A DNA stretch of 64,000 nt, from the NCBI RefSeq assembly GCF_021532615.1, contig NZ_JAKGAQ010000001.1:930001-994000 (forward strand), written 5' to 3'. The stretch comes from Octadecabacter dasysiphoniae. GTDB lineage: Bacteria; Pseudomonadota; Alphaproteobacteria; Rhodobacterales; Rhodobacteraceae. Under the pieces are notes generated by a model. It was not told the DNA's origin and ran no database searches. It was given only the letters and a program-made list of their open reading frames with translations. Shown piece after piece: positions 38,180-46,511 of the stretch; the stretch's first letter is position 1; each line of letters starts with the position of its first letter. The position numbers and the translations under genes were made by a program.

Positions 38180-39144
38180 TAAATCAGGAAATATTCGCAG
38201 AATGCGTTGTGCGGGCAGGGCTGGCGCCCACGGTTCACAATATCCAACCCGCCCGTTGGGTGCGCGACGGTCAGGTGCTATCGCTGTTTTGTGACACGAA
38301 CATTTGCCTGCCTGTGTGCGATCCAACCGGTGCCGCGTCTGCGTTGTCTTGCGGTGCGGTTCTTGAGGGGATGGTGCTGGCGCTGTCCGCGAAGGGTTTT
38401 GAGGCGGCCGTCACGCTGACAGGAAACGACACAGCACCGATGCAGGGCCTCGTGGCTGTCGCGCATCTGACCGTATCGGCAGGTGCGCAAGACGGGCTTC
38501 ATCACCAGCTAGAACACCGGTTTACGTGGCGGGGTGCGTTTGCGGATGACCCGGTTGAGCTGTTCGGTTGGACCCGCCCTGACGCGCGGTTGGTGATGGA
38601 TCATGCAAGCCGTCTGTGGTTGGCGCAGCGCAACGATTGGGCCAGCCATGAGATCATGCAGGACAATGAATTTCGCCGCGAATTGGTCAGCTGGATGCGA
38701 TTGTCGGACAGGCATCCGCGTGCGGGGCTTGATGGGATGGACCGTCGGGCGCTGCGAATGACCAAGGGGCAGGCGCGTGGCGTGCGCCCTTCGATGCTGA
38801 AATTCTGGCCTGTCTTGAATTGGTTCGGGCGCACAAACAGCATGACATCGCAATTGGATTTGACGTTAAGTGCGCCTGTTATCGCGTTGTTCCATAGAGA
38901 TATTCATGAAAATCCGGTTGAATCCGGCAGGGCCTATCTTCGGATGTGCCTTGAGGCTGCGTCCCTTGGTTTGGCTGGTTGGCCAATGGCGGCTTTGTCG
39001 GATTACCCCACGACCCGCGCCGAAATTCATGAAACCTTCGGGATTCCATCCGATCGACGTCTTGTTCAGGCCGTGCGGTTTGGTAAGCCAACGGGTGTGG
39101 CACCGCCAAGGGCGCGCCGCCCGCTGAGCGAGGTTGTTGGTTAA
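38176..39144 (+). CDS. Nitroreductase family protein, Acg-like
   Basis: The 322-residue protein has FMN-reductase family features seen in Acg-like members: AGLAPTVHNIQPARW near the start, RAYLRMCLEAASLGLAGWPMAALSD, and a C-terminal LVQAVRFGKPTGVAPPRARRPLSEVV. Acg-type proteins are long nitroreductase relatives that may bind or sequester flavin. The histidine-asparagine in TVHNIQPARW is a usual FMN contact. It ends a coupled three-gene unit; its stop overlaps the convergent peroxidase gene's stop by a few bases. The function here is unknown. Confidence 0.83.
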   Translation: MINQEIFAECVVRAGLAPTVHNIQPARWVRDGQVLSLFCDTNICLPVCDPTGAASALSCGAVLEGMVLALSAKGFEAAVTLTGNDTAPMQGLVAVAHLTVSAGAQDGLHHQLEHRFTWRGAFADDPVELFGWTRPDARLVMDHASRLWLAQRNDWASHEIMQDNEFRRELVSWMRLSDRHPRAGLDGMDRRALRMTKGQARGVRPSMLKFWPVLNWFGRTNSMTSQLDLTLSAPVIALFHRDIHENPVESGRAYLRMCLEAASLGLAGWPMAALSDYPTTRAEIHETFGIPSDRRLVQAVRFGKPTGVAPPRARRPLSEVVG

Positions 39145-40460
39145 TCTACCGGCAATCCGCTGGGCACTGTGGTGGGGCGACCCAGCGGGCGAACGTCTGC
39201 GGTCTGACCTGTCAGAGCATGAAGAAACGCTGTGATATCAGATATTTCGCTGACGCTAAGTGCGACGGGATTGATGTCGAGAGCTGCGTCTTGGCGCGCC
39301 ATTTCACGGCTATCCTGCCGGATTGCGAAATCCACGGATGCCAGCCATGGCACTTCGGGCAATTGGGCCATGTCTGGTATCCATCCTGCACGGGCCGCCG
39401 CTGGGTCTGAATGGTGCGCAATGATCGCCCCGAGCGTCGGATAGGCCCCGTTGTGACCATAGGGCGCGGTCAGGGCGACGTTGCGTAGCGATGGCGTACG
39501 GAACCTGTAAGCATCTGATAGTAAATCAGTTTCGCCCATGCGCCCAACATCGCGAGGGAGCTTGTCGAAGGTGCGTGTGCGGCCGGGGCCAAAACCCGGA
39601 AGACCGATGGCGTGAAACCCTTGGTCGGTGAACAAGGGGCCGGAATGACATGACGCGCAGCGGGCTTCGCCAAAAAACAACGCGCGGCCCCGTTCGGCGG
39701 CCGCCGGAAGCGGGGTTCCGATGAGCCATGCGTCGTAAGGAGAATCGAAGCTGCGCCATTCGGAATTGATAAAAGCCCCCAGCGCATTGCCAATTTCAAC
39801 GATGGTGATGTCCAAAGGTTCGTCAACAGTATCAAAGGCTTGAATGAACAAGTTCGCGTAATCTGGAATCGCGCGAACGCGGGCAGAAACGATGGGCCAT
39901 GCGGCGTCGATGCGGTCGTGTGTGGCGCCCGCAATGTCGTTTTCACCGGGGTTGCCTGCCATTTCAAATTGGGCTGTCAGCGGGAACAACGCCTGCGCCG
40001 CGACGATGTTGTCGAGACCCGATGGCAGCCATTCTTCGGCGGGGGAATCGAACCCGTTTCCGAACTGGTCGGACACCTCAAGACGGCCATCATGAAACAG
40101 CACATCGACAGAATTATGCCCTATGTTCCAAAGGCTTGGCGCGTTTCGTGGGATGCGTTTGCGGATATCCACCGCGATGCGTTCCGGGCCAACACCGCGC
40201 CCGCCTTCACCGATCCCAAGCGACAGACCATCCCCGCCCGCAAGGTCGTGGTGATGACATGTGCCGCACGAAATATTGCGATTTCCGGACAGAATTTTAT
40301 CATAGAACAACAACTGGCCAATACGGGCTTGCGCGGGGTCGGCATCCACGAAATCATCCATCGTAATCGGGTCCGCCACAGCTGCGCTGACCCCCATGAA
40401 ACACAGGAAAACTGCGATATGGGTCTGGTATGGTTTCGATATGGGTCTGGTATGGGTCAC
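39141..40460 (-). CDS. Di-haem cytochrome c peroxidase family protein
   Basis: The 439-residue protein carries two haem c motifs: CGTCH (Cys65-His69) and CASCH in GEARCASCHSGPLF. The length and the NIGHNSVDVLFHDGRLEVSDQFG block fit the MauG/cytochrome c peroxidase family with an extended form. I chose a GTG start at 40460 (AAGG just upstream). It gives the signal peptide MTHTRPISKPYQTHIAVFLCFMGVSAAVA; no ATG gives one. This start makes its 5' end overlap the divergent Sel1-repeat gene by about 40 bases. Peroxide reduction or a maturation role is possible. Confidence 0.82.
   Translation of the reverse strand: MTHTRPISKPYQTHIAVFLCFMGVSAAVADPITMDDFVDADPAQARIGQLLFYDKILSGNRNISCGTCHHHDLAGGDGLSLGIGEGGRGVGPERIAVDIRKRIPRNAPSLWNIGHNSVDVLFHDGRLEVSDQFGNGFDSPAEEWLPSGLDNIVAAQALFPLTAQFEMAGNPGENDIAGATHDRIDAAWPIVSARVRAIPDYANLFIQAFDTVDEPLDITIVEIGNALGAFINSEWRSFDSPYDAWLIGTPLPAAAERGRALFFGEARCASCHSGPLFTDQGFHAIGLPGFGPGRTRTFDKLPRDVGRMGETDLLSDAYRFRTPSLRNVALTAPYGHNGAYPTLGAIIAHHSDPAAARAGWIPDMAQLPEVPWLASVDFAIRQDSREMARQDAALDINPVALSVSEISDITAFLHALTGQTADVRPLGRPTTVPSGLPVD
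40415..40455. repeat. 22-base tandem duplication across two divergent start regions
   Basis: CGATATGGGTCTGGTATGG occurs at 40415-40433 and again at 40437-40455, a 22-base period. It encodes part of the signal-peptide n-region of the peroxidase on one strand and of the Sel1 protein on the other. Confidence 0.9.
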
Positions 40461-40931
40461 GCCCTTACTTTGGCGGCGTTTCTGGCGGTGGCAAGCCCTG
40501 TTTTTGCCGCTGATCTGGAAGATGCCCGCGATCTGATGGAAGCGGGCGAATTTGTCGCCGCGCGCGAGATGTTTGAGGTTTTGGCGCGGTCGGGCAATGC
40601 GGACGCCGAAGAATTGATCGGGGTGATGTATGCGCTTGGCCTTGGGGTTGAACGCGACGATGAGCGCGCGTTCGAATGGTATCTGCGTGCATCGATGAAA
40701 GGACACCCCGGTGCGCAATCGGGGATCGGGTGGTATTACGAAATCGGGCGCGGCATGCCGACGCCTGATCTGGTGCGCGCCTATCTTTGGTATGCGCTGA
40801 GCGCGATTGGCGGGGATGTGGATGCGCCCGACAGTCTTGAGGAGCTCACGCCGCGTATGACGGCAGACGAACGCGCCCGCGCGCAGGTGTTGGTGGATGA
40901 TTACCGCGTGTGGATGTATCCGTTCCGGTAA
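40419..40931 (+). CDS. Exported Sel1-repeat protein
   Basis: The 170-residue protein has a signal peptide (MGLVWFRYGSGMGHALTLAAFLAVASPVFA). Sel1/TPR-like repeats follow, in the pattern NADAEELIGVMYALGLGVERDDERAFEWYLRASMKGHPGAQSGIGWYYEIGRGM. Sel1 repeats mediate protein contacts. The ATG at 40419 has AGGA 10 bases upstream; 40452 is an alternative that removes the overlap with the peroxidase. It is probably a periplasmic scaffold. A functional link with the divergent peroxidase is plausible but unproven. Confidence 0.82.
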   Translation: MGLVWFRYGSGMGHALTLAAFLAVASPVFAADLEDARDLMEAGEFVAAREMFEVLARSGNADAEELIGVMYALGLGVERDDERAFEWYLRASMKGHPGAQSGIGWYYEIGRGMPTPDLVRAYLWYALSAIGGDVDAPDSLEELTPRMTADERARAQVLVDDYRVWMYPFR

Positions 40932-40937
40932 ATGTCG

Positions 40938-42008
40938 TCAGATCGCGTGGCGGCGCAGCTTATCTGCCTCTGCGCGGTAGGGGGTGGCGCCGTCGGGCAG
41001 ATCGCGCAGGATCACCGCGTCTTCGTAGTTGAGCTGTTTGATCAGCACGGGCAGCAGCCGTTTGTATGCACTGATGATTGACGGGTCCGGTGCGGGCAGG
41101 TCGTGTTTGATCAGCGCGTGCAGTTTGGGCAGGTTATAATAGGGCACCATCGTGAACATGTGATGTTCGAGGTGGTAGTTCATGTTCAGATAGATAAAGC
41201 GGTTCAGCCTGTTCATCATGACCGAACGGGTGTTCAGGCGGTGATCTGACACATTTTCAGCAAGGCCGAGGTGTTGCAGAACGCCCGTCATCACATGATG
41301 CCACGCGCCGTACATGCGCGGCAGTCCGATCAGCAAAAGCGGGATGATGGACGCGGTCCAGATCGCCACGATGAGTGTCGCCGCATAGATCGCCAGCCAA
41401 ATGCGCGCGGTGCGAAAGATGCGCGGGTGATCGGTTGGGGCGACATACATTTCTTCTTCGCCGCTGATACGGCCACGGGCATGGCGGACCATGCCTTTGA
41501 AGGCGTCGTAAACATCGACCACCCCGACGGCGCGCAGGGCAAGGTTGATCAGATCAGGCGGGCGCATGGCGACGATTTCAGGATCGCGCCCGACGATGAT
41601 GGTGTCGGTGTGGTGGCGCACGTGGCTGGCGCGAAACACCGCCGGATTGCGCATCATCATAAAGCAGGCGATGTGATAGACGATTGTGTTCATCCACGCC
41701 GTTTTGAACGCGGTCTTGTGGCCACATTCATGCCAGCGCGAATCCGCGCCAGAGCCGTAGAGAACCCCGTAAGCCAGCCAGAACGGCACCGACCACCACG
41801 TTGGCCAAAGCAGAGTAGCGGTGATCGCAAAGACGATCATCAGGCCAAGCCAAAGAACCGTGTCGCGCAGGGCAATCGCGTCGGATTTCTGCATCAGGAC
41901 GCGGATGTCTTTAGGGTCAACGTCTGGGCGAAACCATGCGGGGTTGGCTGTGCCATTTGCCAGTGCAGCGCGGCCCGTTGGTCCGGTGAGGTCGTAATTC
42001 TTGCCCAT
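40938..42008 (-). CDS. Fatty acid desaturase family protein
   Basis: The 356-residue membrane protein has the three histidine boxes of acyl-lipid desaturases: HECGHKT, HVRHHT and NYHLEHHMF, with paired hydrophobic helices between them. It uses a di-iron site and oxygen to desaturate an acyl chain or hydroxylate a related substrate. Substrate position cannot be predicted. It is convergent with the Sel1 gene, 6 bases apart, and divergent from the proline-rich protein gene. Confidence 0.88.
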   Translation of the reverse strand: MGKNYDLTGPTGRAALANGTANPAWFRPDVDPKDIRVLMQKSDAIALRDTVLWLGLMIVFAITATLLWPTWWSVPFWLAYGVLYGSGADSRWHECGHKTAFKTAWMNTIVYHIACFMMMRNPAVFRASHVRHHTDTIIVGRDPEIVAMRPPDLINLALRAVGVVDVYDAFKGMVRHARGRISGEEEMYVAPTDHPRIFRTARIWLAIYAATLIVAIWTASIIPLLLIGLPRMYGAWHHVMTGVLQHLGLAENVSDHRLNTRSVMMNRLNRFIYLNMNYHLEHHMFTMVPYYNLPKLHALIKHDLPAPDPSIISAYKRLLPVLIKQLNYEDAVILRDLPDGATPYRAEADKLRRHAI

Positions 42009-42128
42009 GAAAAACGGTAGCTGTGCAGGCTGGATCGGTCAATCTGTCTGTAATTTTGGGGTGTGGATTAACAAACGGGTAATTGATGGCTGCTAGCCCG
42101 CAGGGACCTAACGTAGAGGTCACATACC

Positions 42129-42479
42129 ATGATGAACAGTATTTCCACGCAGCAGGGGTCTACCTTGCAACAAATGGGCGCAGGGCGTCCGCCGCCTCCG
42201 CCACCCCAAGACGGGGCGCAAGCGGGCGGCCAAACAGACAGCGCCCAAGGTGTTGAAGGGGGGCGTCCGCCACCGCCACCACCACCGCCAGAGGGCGCAC
42301 AGGCCAGCGGGCAAGGTGGTCCGCAGGGTGGGCAATCTGGTGGGGCTGATCCGGCGGCGTTGTTGCAAAGTCTGTTTGATGTGCTGGAGTCCGAGGACGA
42401 CAGCGGAGAAGCGTCCGATATCCTGACAGCGTTGAGTGCAAACAGCGGGTATCAAGAGGCGCAATCGATCTTTGGATGA
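42129..42479 (+). CDS. Proline- and glycine-rich low-complexity protein
   Basis: I do not recognise this 116-residue protein. It contains two copies of a repeat (GRPPPPPPQDGAQAGGQ and GRPPPPPPPPEGAQASGQ) with runs of six and eight prolines. A folded-looking acidic helix follows (DPAALLQSLFDVLESEDDSGEASDILTALSANSGYQEAQSIFG). There is no signal peptide. The repeat structure and C-terminal helix suggest a real protein, as a low-complexity linker attached to a small protein-binding domain. The only nearby ribosome-binding match is weak. Confidence 0.62.
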   Translation: MMNSISTQQGSTLQQMGAGRPPPPPPQDGAQAGGQTDSAQGVEGGRPPPPPPPPEGAQASGQGGPQGGQSGGADPAALLQSLFDVLESEDDSGEASDILTALSANSGYQEAQSIFG

Positions 42480-42512
42480 TTGTCGCAAAGACGCGGTTGA
42501 TAGATACAAAAA

Positions 42513-42537
42513 GGGCCGCCCCGATGTGGGGCGGCCC
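42513..42537 (-). terminator. Rho-independent terminator of the TRAP transporter operon
   Basis: GGGCCGCCCC and GGGGCGGCCC form a perfect 10-base stem with a 5-base loop. On the minus strand it is followed by TTTTTG, so it terminates transcription coming from dctP. Confidence 0.9.
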
Positions 42538-42563
42538 TGAATAGGCGTTCAAAAGCGCGCCGT

Positions 42564-43625
42564 TTAGTTCAAGTCAGCGTCGTATGCTGCGGCAAGGTCT
42601 GCCTCAACATCGCCAACGGCTGCAATCAGCGCGTCGAGGATCTGATCACCACCGTCTACGTTGGCGCGGAACCAGTCCTGAACCGGGGCTGCGGCCTCTG
42701 CGAACATCGCCTTTTCTTCAGGGGATGGGACATAGAGGTTGCCGCCACCTGCCACGAAGTCAGCGTAGGCCTGGATTGAGTTACGCTTTGGCGAGGCGAA
42801 TGTCGCCTGCTGCAATGCGTAGAAACCATCCATCACAACGCGACGGTTTGCTTCGTCAAGGCCGAGGAACTGTTCGTTGTTCATCCACCACAGCGCACCC
42901 ATGTAGGCGTGACCGTCAAGTGTGACGTACTGAAGGCCCGCATCGGGGAACTTCATGCCCATGATGTCGGTGATTCCGTTTTTGGAACCCTCAACAACGC
43001 CCGTCTGGAACGATGTGAACAGCTCAGGCCATGGGATTGGCGTCGGGGATGCGCCCAGTGCGCGCACGAGTTCTTGGGGCAGGTCAGCCACAACAGTACG
43101 GATTTTCAGGCCTTCCATGTCGGCAGGGGTCTGAACCGGGCGCACTGTGTTGGCGAAGTTGCGCCAGCCACCTGTGTTGCCGATGGTCATCAGACGGATC
43201 GTGTCGTCGGATGTTTCCAGCGCCATGTCGCGCATTTCACGGACGAAATCGCCCTGAAGCACGGCCTCTGCGACGCGGTCATCGGCCATCAGATACGGCA
43301 GATCGAGGACCTGAACGTAGGGGAAGATGCCAGCAGCACCGCCGGAGGTGGAGATGTAGATGTCAATCGAACCCTCAGACACGCCCTCAAGGCATTCCGC
43401 ACCCGTGGAACACAGCTGCGTGCCGATGAACAATTCCACGTTGATCGCGCCGTTTGAGGCCGCTTCGACGTAGTTCTTGAACACGATCAGACCGTCATAG
43501 TCTTCGTCGTTTTCGTTTGAGTTGGCTGTCGCGCGCAATGTGATGGAATGGCCATCGGCGTATACGGGCGCGGCGGCCATTGTGTAGGCGGCGATCATGC
43601 CAGCCGTTGCGAGACACTTCATCAT
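42564..43625 (-). CDS. dctP: TRAP transporter substrate-binding protein
   Basis: The 353-residue periplasmic protein has a signal peptide (MMKCLATAGMIAAYTMAAAPVYA) and DctP-family features, including the conserved LKIRTVVADLPQELVRALGASPTPIPWPELFTSFQTGVVEG block with the arginine that usually contacts a carboxylate. In the proposed role it would bind a sulfonated sugar. It follows dctM by 28 bases with a GGAGG ribosome-binding site. It is the last gene of the operon, before the terminator. The ligand is not shown by the sequence. Confidence 0.93.
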   Translation of the reverse strand: MMKCLATAGMIAAYTMAAAPVYADGHSITLRATANSNENDEDYDGLIVFKNYVEAASNGAINVELFIGTQLCSTGAECLEGVSEGSIDIYISTSGGAAGIFPYVQVLDLPYLMADDRVAEAVLQGDFVREMRDMALETSDDTIRLMTIGNTGGWRNFANTVRPVQTPADMEGLKIRTVVADLPQELVRALGASPTPIPWPELFTSFQTGVVEGSKNGITDIMGMKFPDAGLQYVTLDGHAYMGALWWMNNEQFLGLDEANRRVVMDGFYALQQATFASPKRNSIQAYADFVAGGGNLYVPSPEEKAMFAEAAAPVQDWFRANVDGGDQILDALIAAVGDVEADLAAAYDADLN

Positions 43626-43653
43626 TTCAAATAATCCTCCCAGATTGATGATG

Positions 43654-45201
43654 TTAGTTTGAGGGTGGTCCAGGGCTAATGCAAGCCATGTAACCGATGT
43701 CCGGCGGGCATCCGAGGAAGTCCGCGAGATAAGGAACCGTCATAGAAATTTGCGGGAAGAAGGTGATCAGGAAAATCACGACGACTTCGACAGCAAGGAA
43801 CGGCAAAATTGCTTTGGCGATGGTTTCGACCTTTTCGCGACTGACCGTTGAGGCGACGAACAGCACCAGCCCCATGGGCGGCGTGGCAAGGCCCACGGTC
43901 AGGTTCACCGACATGATGATGGCGAAATGCACGGGGTGCACGCCGATATCTGTAAAGATCGGGCCCAAGATCGGGCCAAGGATGATGATCGCGGGGCCCG
44001 CGTCCAGGAACATGCCGACGATGAACAACAAGATGTTGATCAGGAACAGCAGGATCAGCGGGTTGTCGGACAGCCCGAGGATGCCGTCGGCCATGGTGGT
44101 GGCCGCACCGGATGTGGCGACGATGGTTTTGAACGCGACAGCCGCGCCAACAAGAAGCAGGACCGCAGCCGAGGCGAGCGCAGAGCGTTGAAGAACATCG
44201 AAAAAGTCCGCCCATGTGAGGGATTTGAGGACAAAGACGCTGACCAGCAGGGCGTAGGCGACCGCGATCGTGGACGCTTCGGTCGGGGTCATGATGCCCA
44301 CAAGGATACCGCCCAAGATGATGATCGGCGTTTGCAGGGGCACAACGCCCTTTTTGCACACGATGCGGAAGTCTGACGACACGCGGGATCGCAGGCCCAT
44401 TAGCAAAACATGGGCAAGGACCAGCAGGATGGCAAGCGTGGCGATGAGCATGACGCCTTCGGGCTTTGCGACACCTGCGAAGGACGAGCCGAGGCGGAAC
44501 ACGGCCCACAGCAGGCCCATCAGATTGATGCGCGCAAGGATGAAGGACAGCGAGAATTCAATCGGTTTGATCGTCTGGTTCTTGGTGACGATGCGTTCGG
44601 CCTTTGGCAGATCGTAGCGATCCGCCATCAGGCGCACCATAACCATCAGGCCCACGCCGACAAGAATACCCGGCACAATGCCCGCAAGGAACAGTGCGGC
44701 GACGCTTTCGCCCATGACATAGGCGTAGATGATCATGATGCCGGAGGGCGGGATAATCGGGCCGATGACCGAGGACGCGGCAGTGATCGCGGCGGCGAAT
44801 TTACGGGTGTATCCGTTCTTTTCCATCGCAGGGATCAGGGTGGACCCAAGGGCCGATGTGTCCGCCACAGCAGAGCCTGACAGGCCTGCGAACAGGATAG
44901 AGGACAGGATGTTTACCTGTGCCAGACCGCCGCGTAGGTGGCCCATGAAGGCTTGCGAAAATTCCACGAGGCGGGTTGTGATGCCGCCGCGGTTCATGAC
45001 TTCGCCGGCCAGCATAAAGAACGGCAGCGCCATAAGCGGGAAGCTGTCGATGCCTGTGTAGACATTGCGGTACAGGATCGCGAGGTCCTTTTCGTTGCCC
45101 GTGACCCAGGTCATGAAACCGGGCGCGAACAGGAGTGCAAAGACCACGGGGGTGCCGATCATCAGGATCAGCAGGAAAAGCGGGAGGAACCAGATAAGCA
45201 T
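43654..45201 (-). CDS. dctM: TRAP transporter large permease
   Basis: The 515-residue membrane protein is a DctM-type permease with about twelve or thirteen helices. Typical segments are GLSGSAVADTSALGSTLIPAMEKNGYTRKFAAAITAASSVIGPIIPPSGIMIIYAYV and VNLTVGLATPPMGLVLFVAS. It exchanges sodium for the bound substrate. Its start overlaps the dctQ stop (TAATG). It has some extra sequence in the middle compared with short DctM forms. Confidence 0.95.
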   Translation of the reverse strand: MLIWFLPLFLLILMIGTPVVFALLFAPGFMTWVTGNEKDLAILYRNVYTGIDSFPLMALPFFMLAGEVMNRGGITTRLVEFSQAFMGHLRGGLAQVNILSSILFAGLSGSAVADTSALGSTLIPAMEKNGYTRKFAAAITAASSVIGPIIPPSGIMIIYAYVMGESVAALFLAGIVPGILVGVGLMVMVRLMADRYDLPKAERIVTKNQTIKPIEFSLSFILARINLMGLLWAVFRLGSSFAGVAKPEGVMLIATLAILLVLAHVLLMGLRSRVSSDFRIVCKKGVVPLQTPIIILGGILVGIMTPTEASTIAVAYALLVSVFVLKSLTWADFFDVLQRSALASAAVLLLVGAAVAFKTIVATSGAATTMADGILGLSDNPLILLFLINILLFIVGMFLDAGPAIIILGPILGPIFTDIGVHPVHFAIIMSVNLTVGLATPPMGLVLFVASTVSREKVETIAKAILPFLAVEVVVIFLITFFPQISMTVPYLADFLGCPPDIGYMACISPGPPSN

Positions 45202-45956
45202 TATGATGCGCTCCCTACGTCTTCATCGCCAAGTTCGGGCAATCCTGCGTCGCGGCCGACCAATTTGAGGCCTTGGCGCAGGATGAGTTCGACGGCCACG
45301 AGGATCAGCAGGTTAATCCCGACCCAAAGCGCCATGTATTGGTAATAATTTGAGAATTTTGCGCGGCATTTGCCGATTTCGATGCCGAAGGGCCAGCGCA
45401 GGGTGGATGAGCAGCCGCGCCCTGACAGGCTGTCGACGTGGTTGTTGAGGCCTTTGTCCCACATGACCAAAAGCACCGCAAAGGACATGAAAAGCAGCGC
45501 GAGCGATAGGATCGCGGCAAGGCGTTCGGATAGTGCGCGTTCCAGCATGTCGATGGCGACAAACCCGCCGTGGCGATAGGCGATGGGGGCCATAAGGCCT
45601 GTCATCCACAGCATCCCGAAGCGCGCGGCCTCTTCCGTCCAGTTTGGGGCGTCGTTGAGGGCGTAGCGCATGAACACCTGCAACAGGATAAAGCAGACCA
45701 TGAAAATCAGCGCGAAAATGGCGATCCATTTGCCCGCCACATGCAGGGTTTCGTTGATGGAGGCATGGGCCTGCGCCGCCGGGACAGGGCGCAGAATGCA
45801 CAACAGCCACAGCACAGCGGCGAGGACAGCGACAAGCGCCATATCCCCAAGGCCTATGGCGTCGGCAATGGCTTCTCGGCGGTCCTCAAAGGCCCCGATG
45901 AACAGGATCGCGGCGTAAGATATCGCCACCAATCCGATTGCAAGACGTCCTCCCAC
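45201..45956 (-). CDS. dctQ: TRAP transporter small permease
   Basis: The 251-residue protein has five or six hydrophobic helices and the DctQ pattern MRYALNDAPNWTEEAARFGMLWMTGLMAPIAYRHGGFVAIDML. It begins at a GTG with GGGAGGG upstream. The size is at the upper end for the family because of an extra N-terminal helix. It is the first of dctQMP, 69 bases after the flavin reductase gene, so it may share its transcript. Confidence 0.9.
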   Translation of the reverse strand: MGGRLAIGLVAISYAAILFIGAFEDRREAIADAIGLGDMALVAVLAAVLWLLCILRPVPAAQAHASINETLHVAGKWIAIFALIFMVCFILLQVFMRYALNDAPNWTEEAARFGMLWMTGLMAPIAYRHGGFVAIDMLERALSERLAAILSLALLFMSFAVLLVMWDKGLNNHVDSLSGRGCSSTLRWPFGIEIGKCRAKFSNYYQYMALWVGINLLILVAVELILRQGLKLVGRDAGLPELGDEDVGSAS

Positions 45957-46025
45957 GGCTTGCCCTCCCTATCATTTTTCGCCAGTTTTGGCGTGTTATC
46001 AGGGTCTTGCGCCCTGTTGTTAAAG

Positions 46026-46511
46026 TTATCCCTTGAGCGATACAAACCTTCCGGCTTGAAACATCAAAGGAAGGCCGTCGCGCACGGATGCGCCAGTGAC
46101 GCGGCCCACGATGATTGTGTGATCGCCTGCGTCATGTTCTGCGTCCAAGGTGCATTCGAACCGCGCAAGGCAGCCGCGGATGTGGGGTACGCCGTGGTCC
46201 CCCGTAACCCAATCAAGTCCGTCAAACGCGGATTTGCCTTTGACAAAACCGTTGCAGATATCGGCCTGATGGGCGTCCAGAATATGGATCGCGAAGTGAG
46301 GAGCGCCCGAGAAGTAGTTGAAACGCTTGGATGATTTCGCGGGCGACCAGAGCACAAGGGGCGGGTCTAGCGAGACGGATGCGAAGCTGTTGGCGGTGAT
46401 CCCGATGGGGCCATCCGCCGATGGCACTGTCACCACTGTCACGCCTGTCGCATAGGCGCCCAAAGCATCGCGAAAGGCGCGCGGATCGCTGATGGGGTCA
46501 AACGCGTTCAC
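46026..46511 (-). CDS. Flavin reductase, probable partner of the adjacent monooxygenase
   Basis: The 161-residue protein is a flavin reductase of the FMN-binding split-barrel family (GAYATGVTVVTVPSADGPIGITANSFASVSLDPPLVLWS). It would supply reduced FMN to the flavin-dependent monooxygenase two genes upstream. It starts with a GTG that overlaps the aldo/keto reductase stop (TAGTG). Size and position match SmoA of sulfoquinovose monooxygenase clusters. Assignment to that pathway is inference. Confidence 0.88.
   Translation of the reverse strand: MNAFDPISDPRAFRDALGAYATGVTVVTVPSADGPIGITANSFASVSLDPPLVLWSPAKSSKRFNYFSGAPHFAIHILDAHQADICNGFVKGKSAFDGLDWVTGDHGVPHIRGCLARFECTLDAEHDAGDHTIIVGRVTGASVRDGLPLMFQAGRFVSLKG

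Noticed and set aside
40461..40718. ATG-initiated longer start of the di-haem peroxidase at 40718
   Set aside because: The extra 86 residues are arginine- and histidine-rich, lie opposite the Sel1 protein and would bury the signal peptide.
42129..42479. The proline repeat read as a DNA-level repeat or array
   Set aside because: The two copies are part of one continuous frame and differ in length, so they are coding repeats rather than a CRISPR or satellite array.
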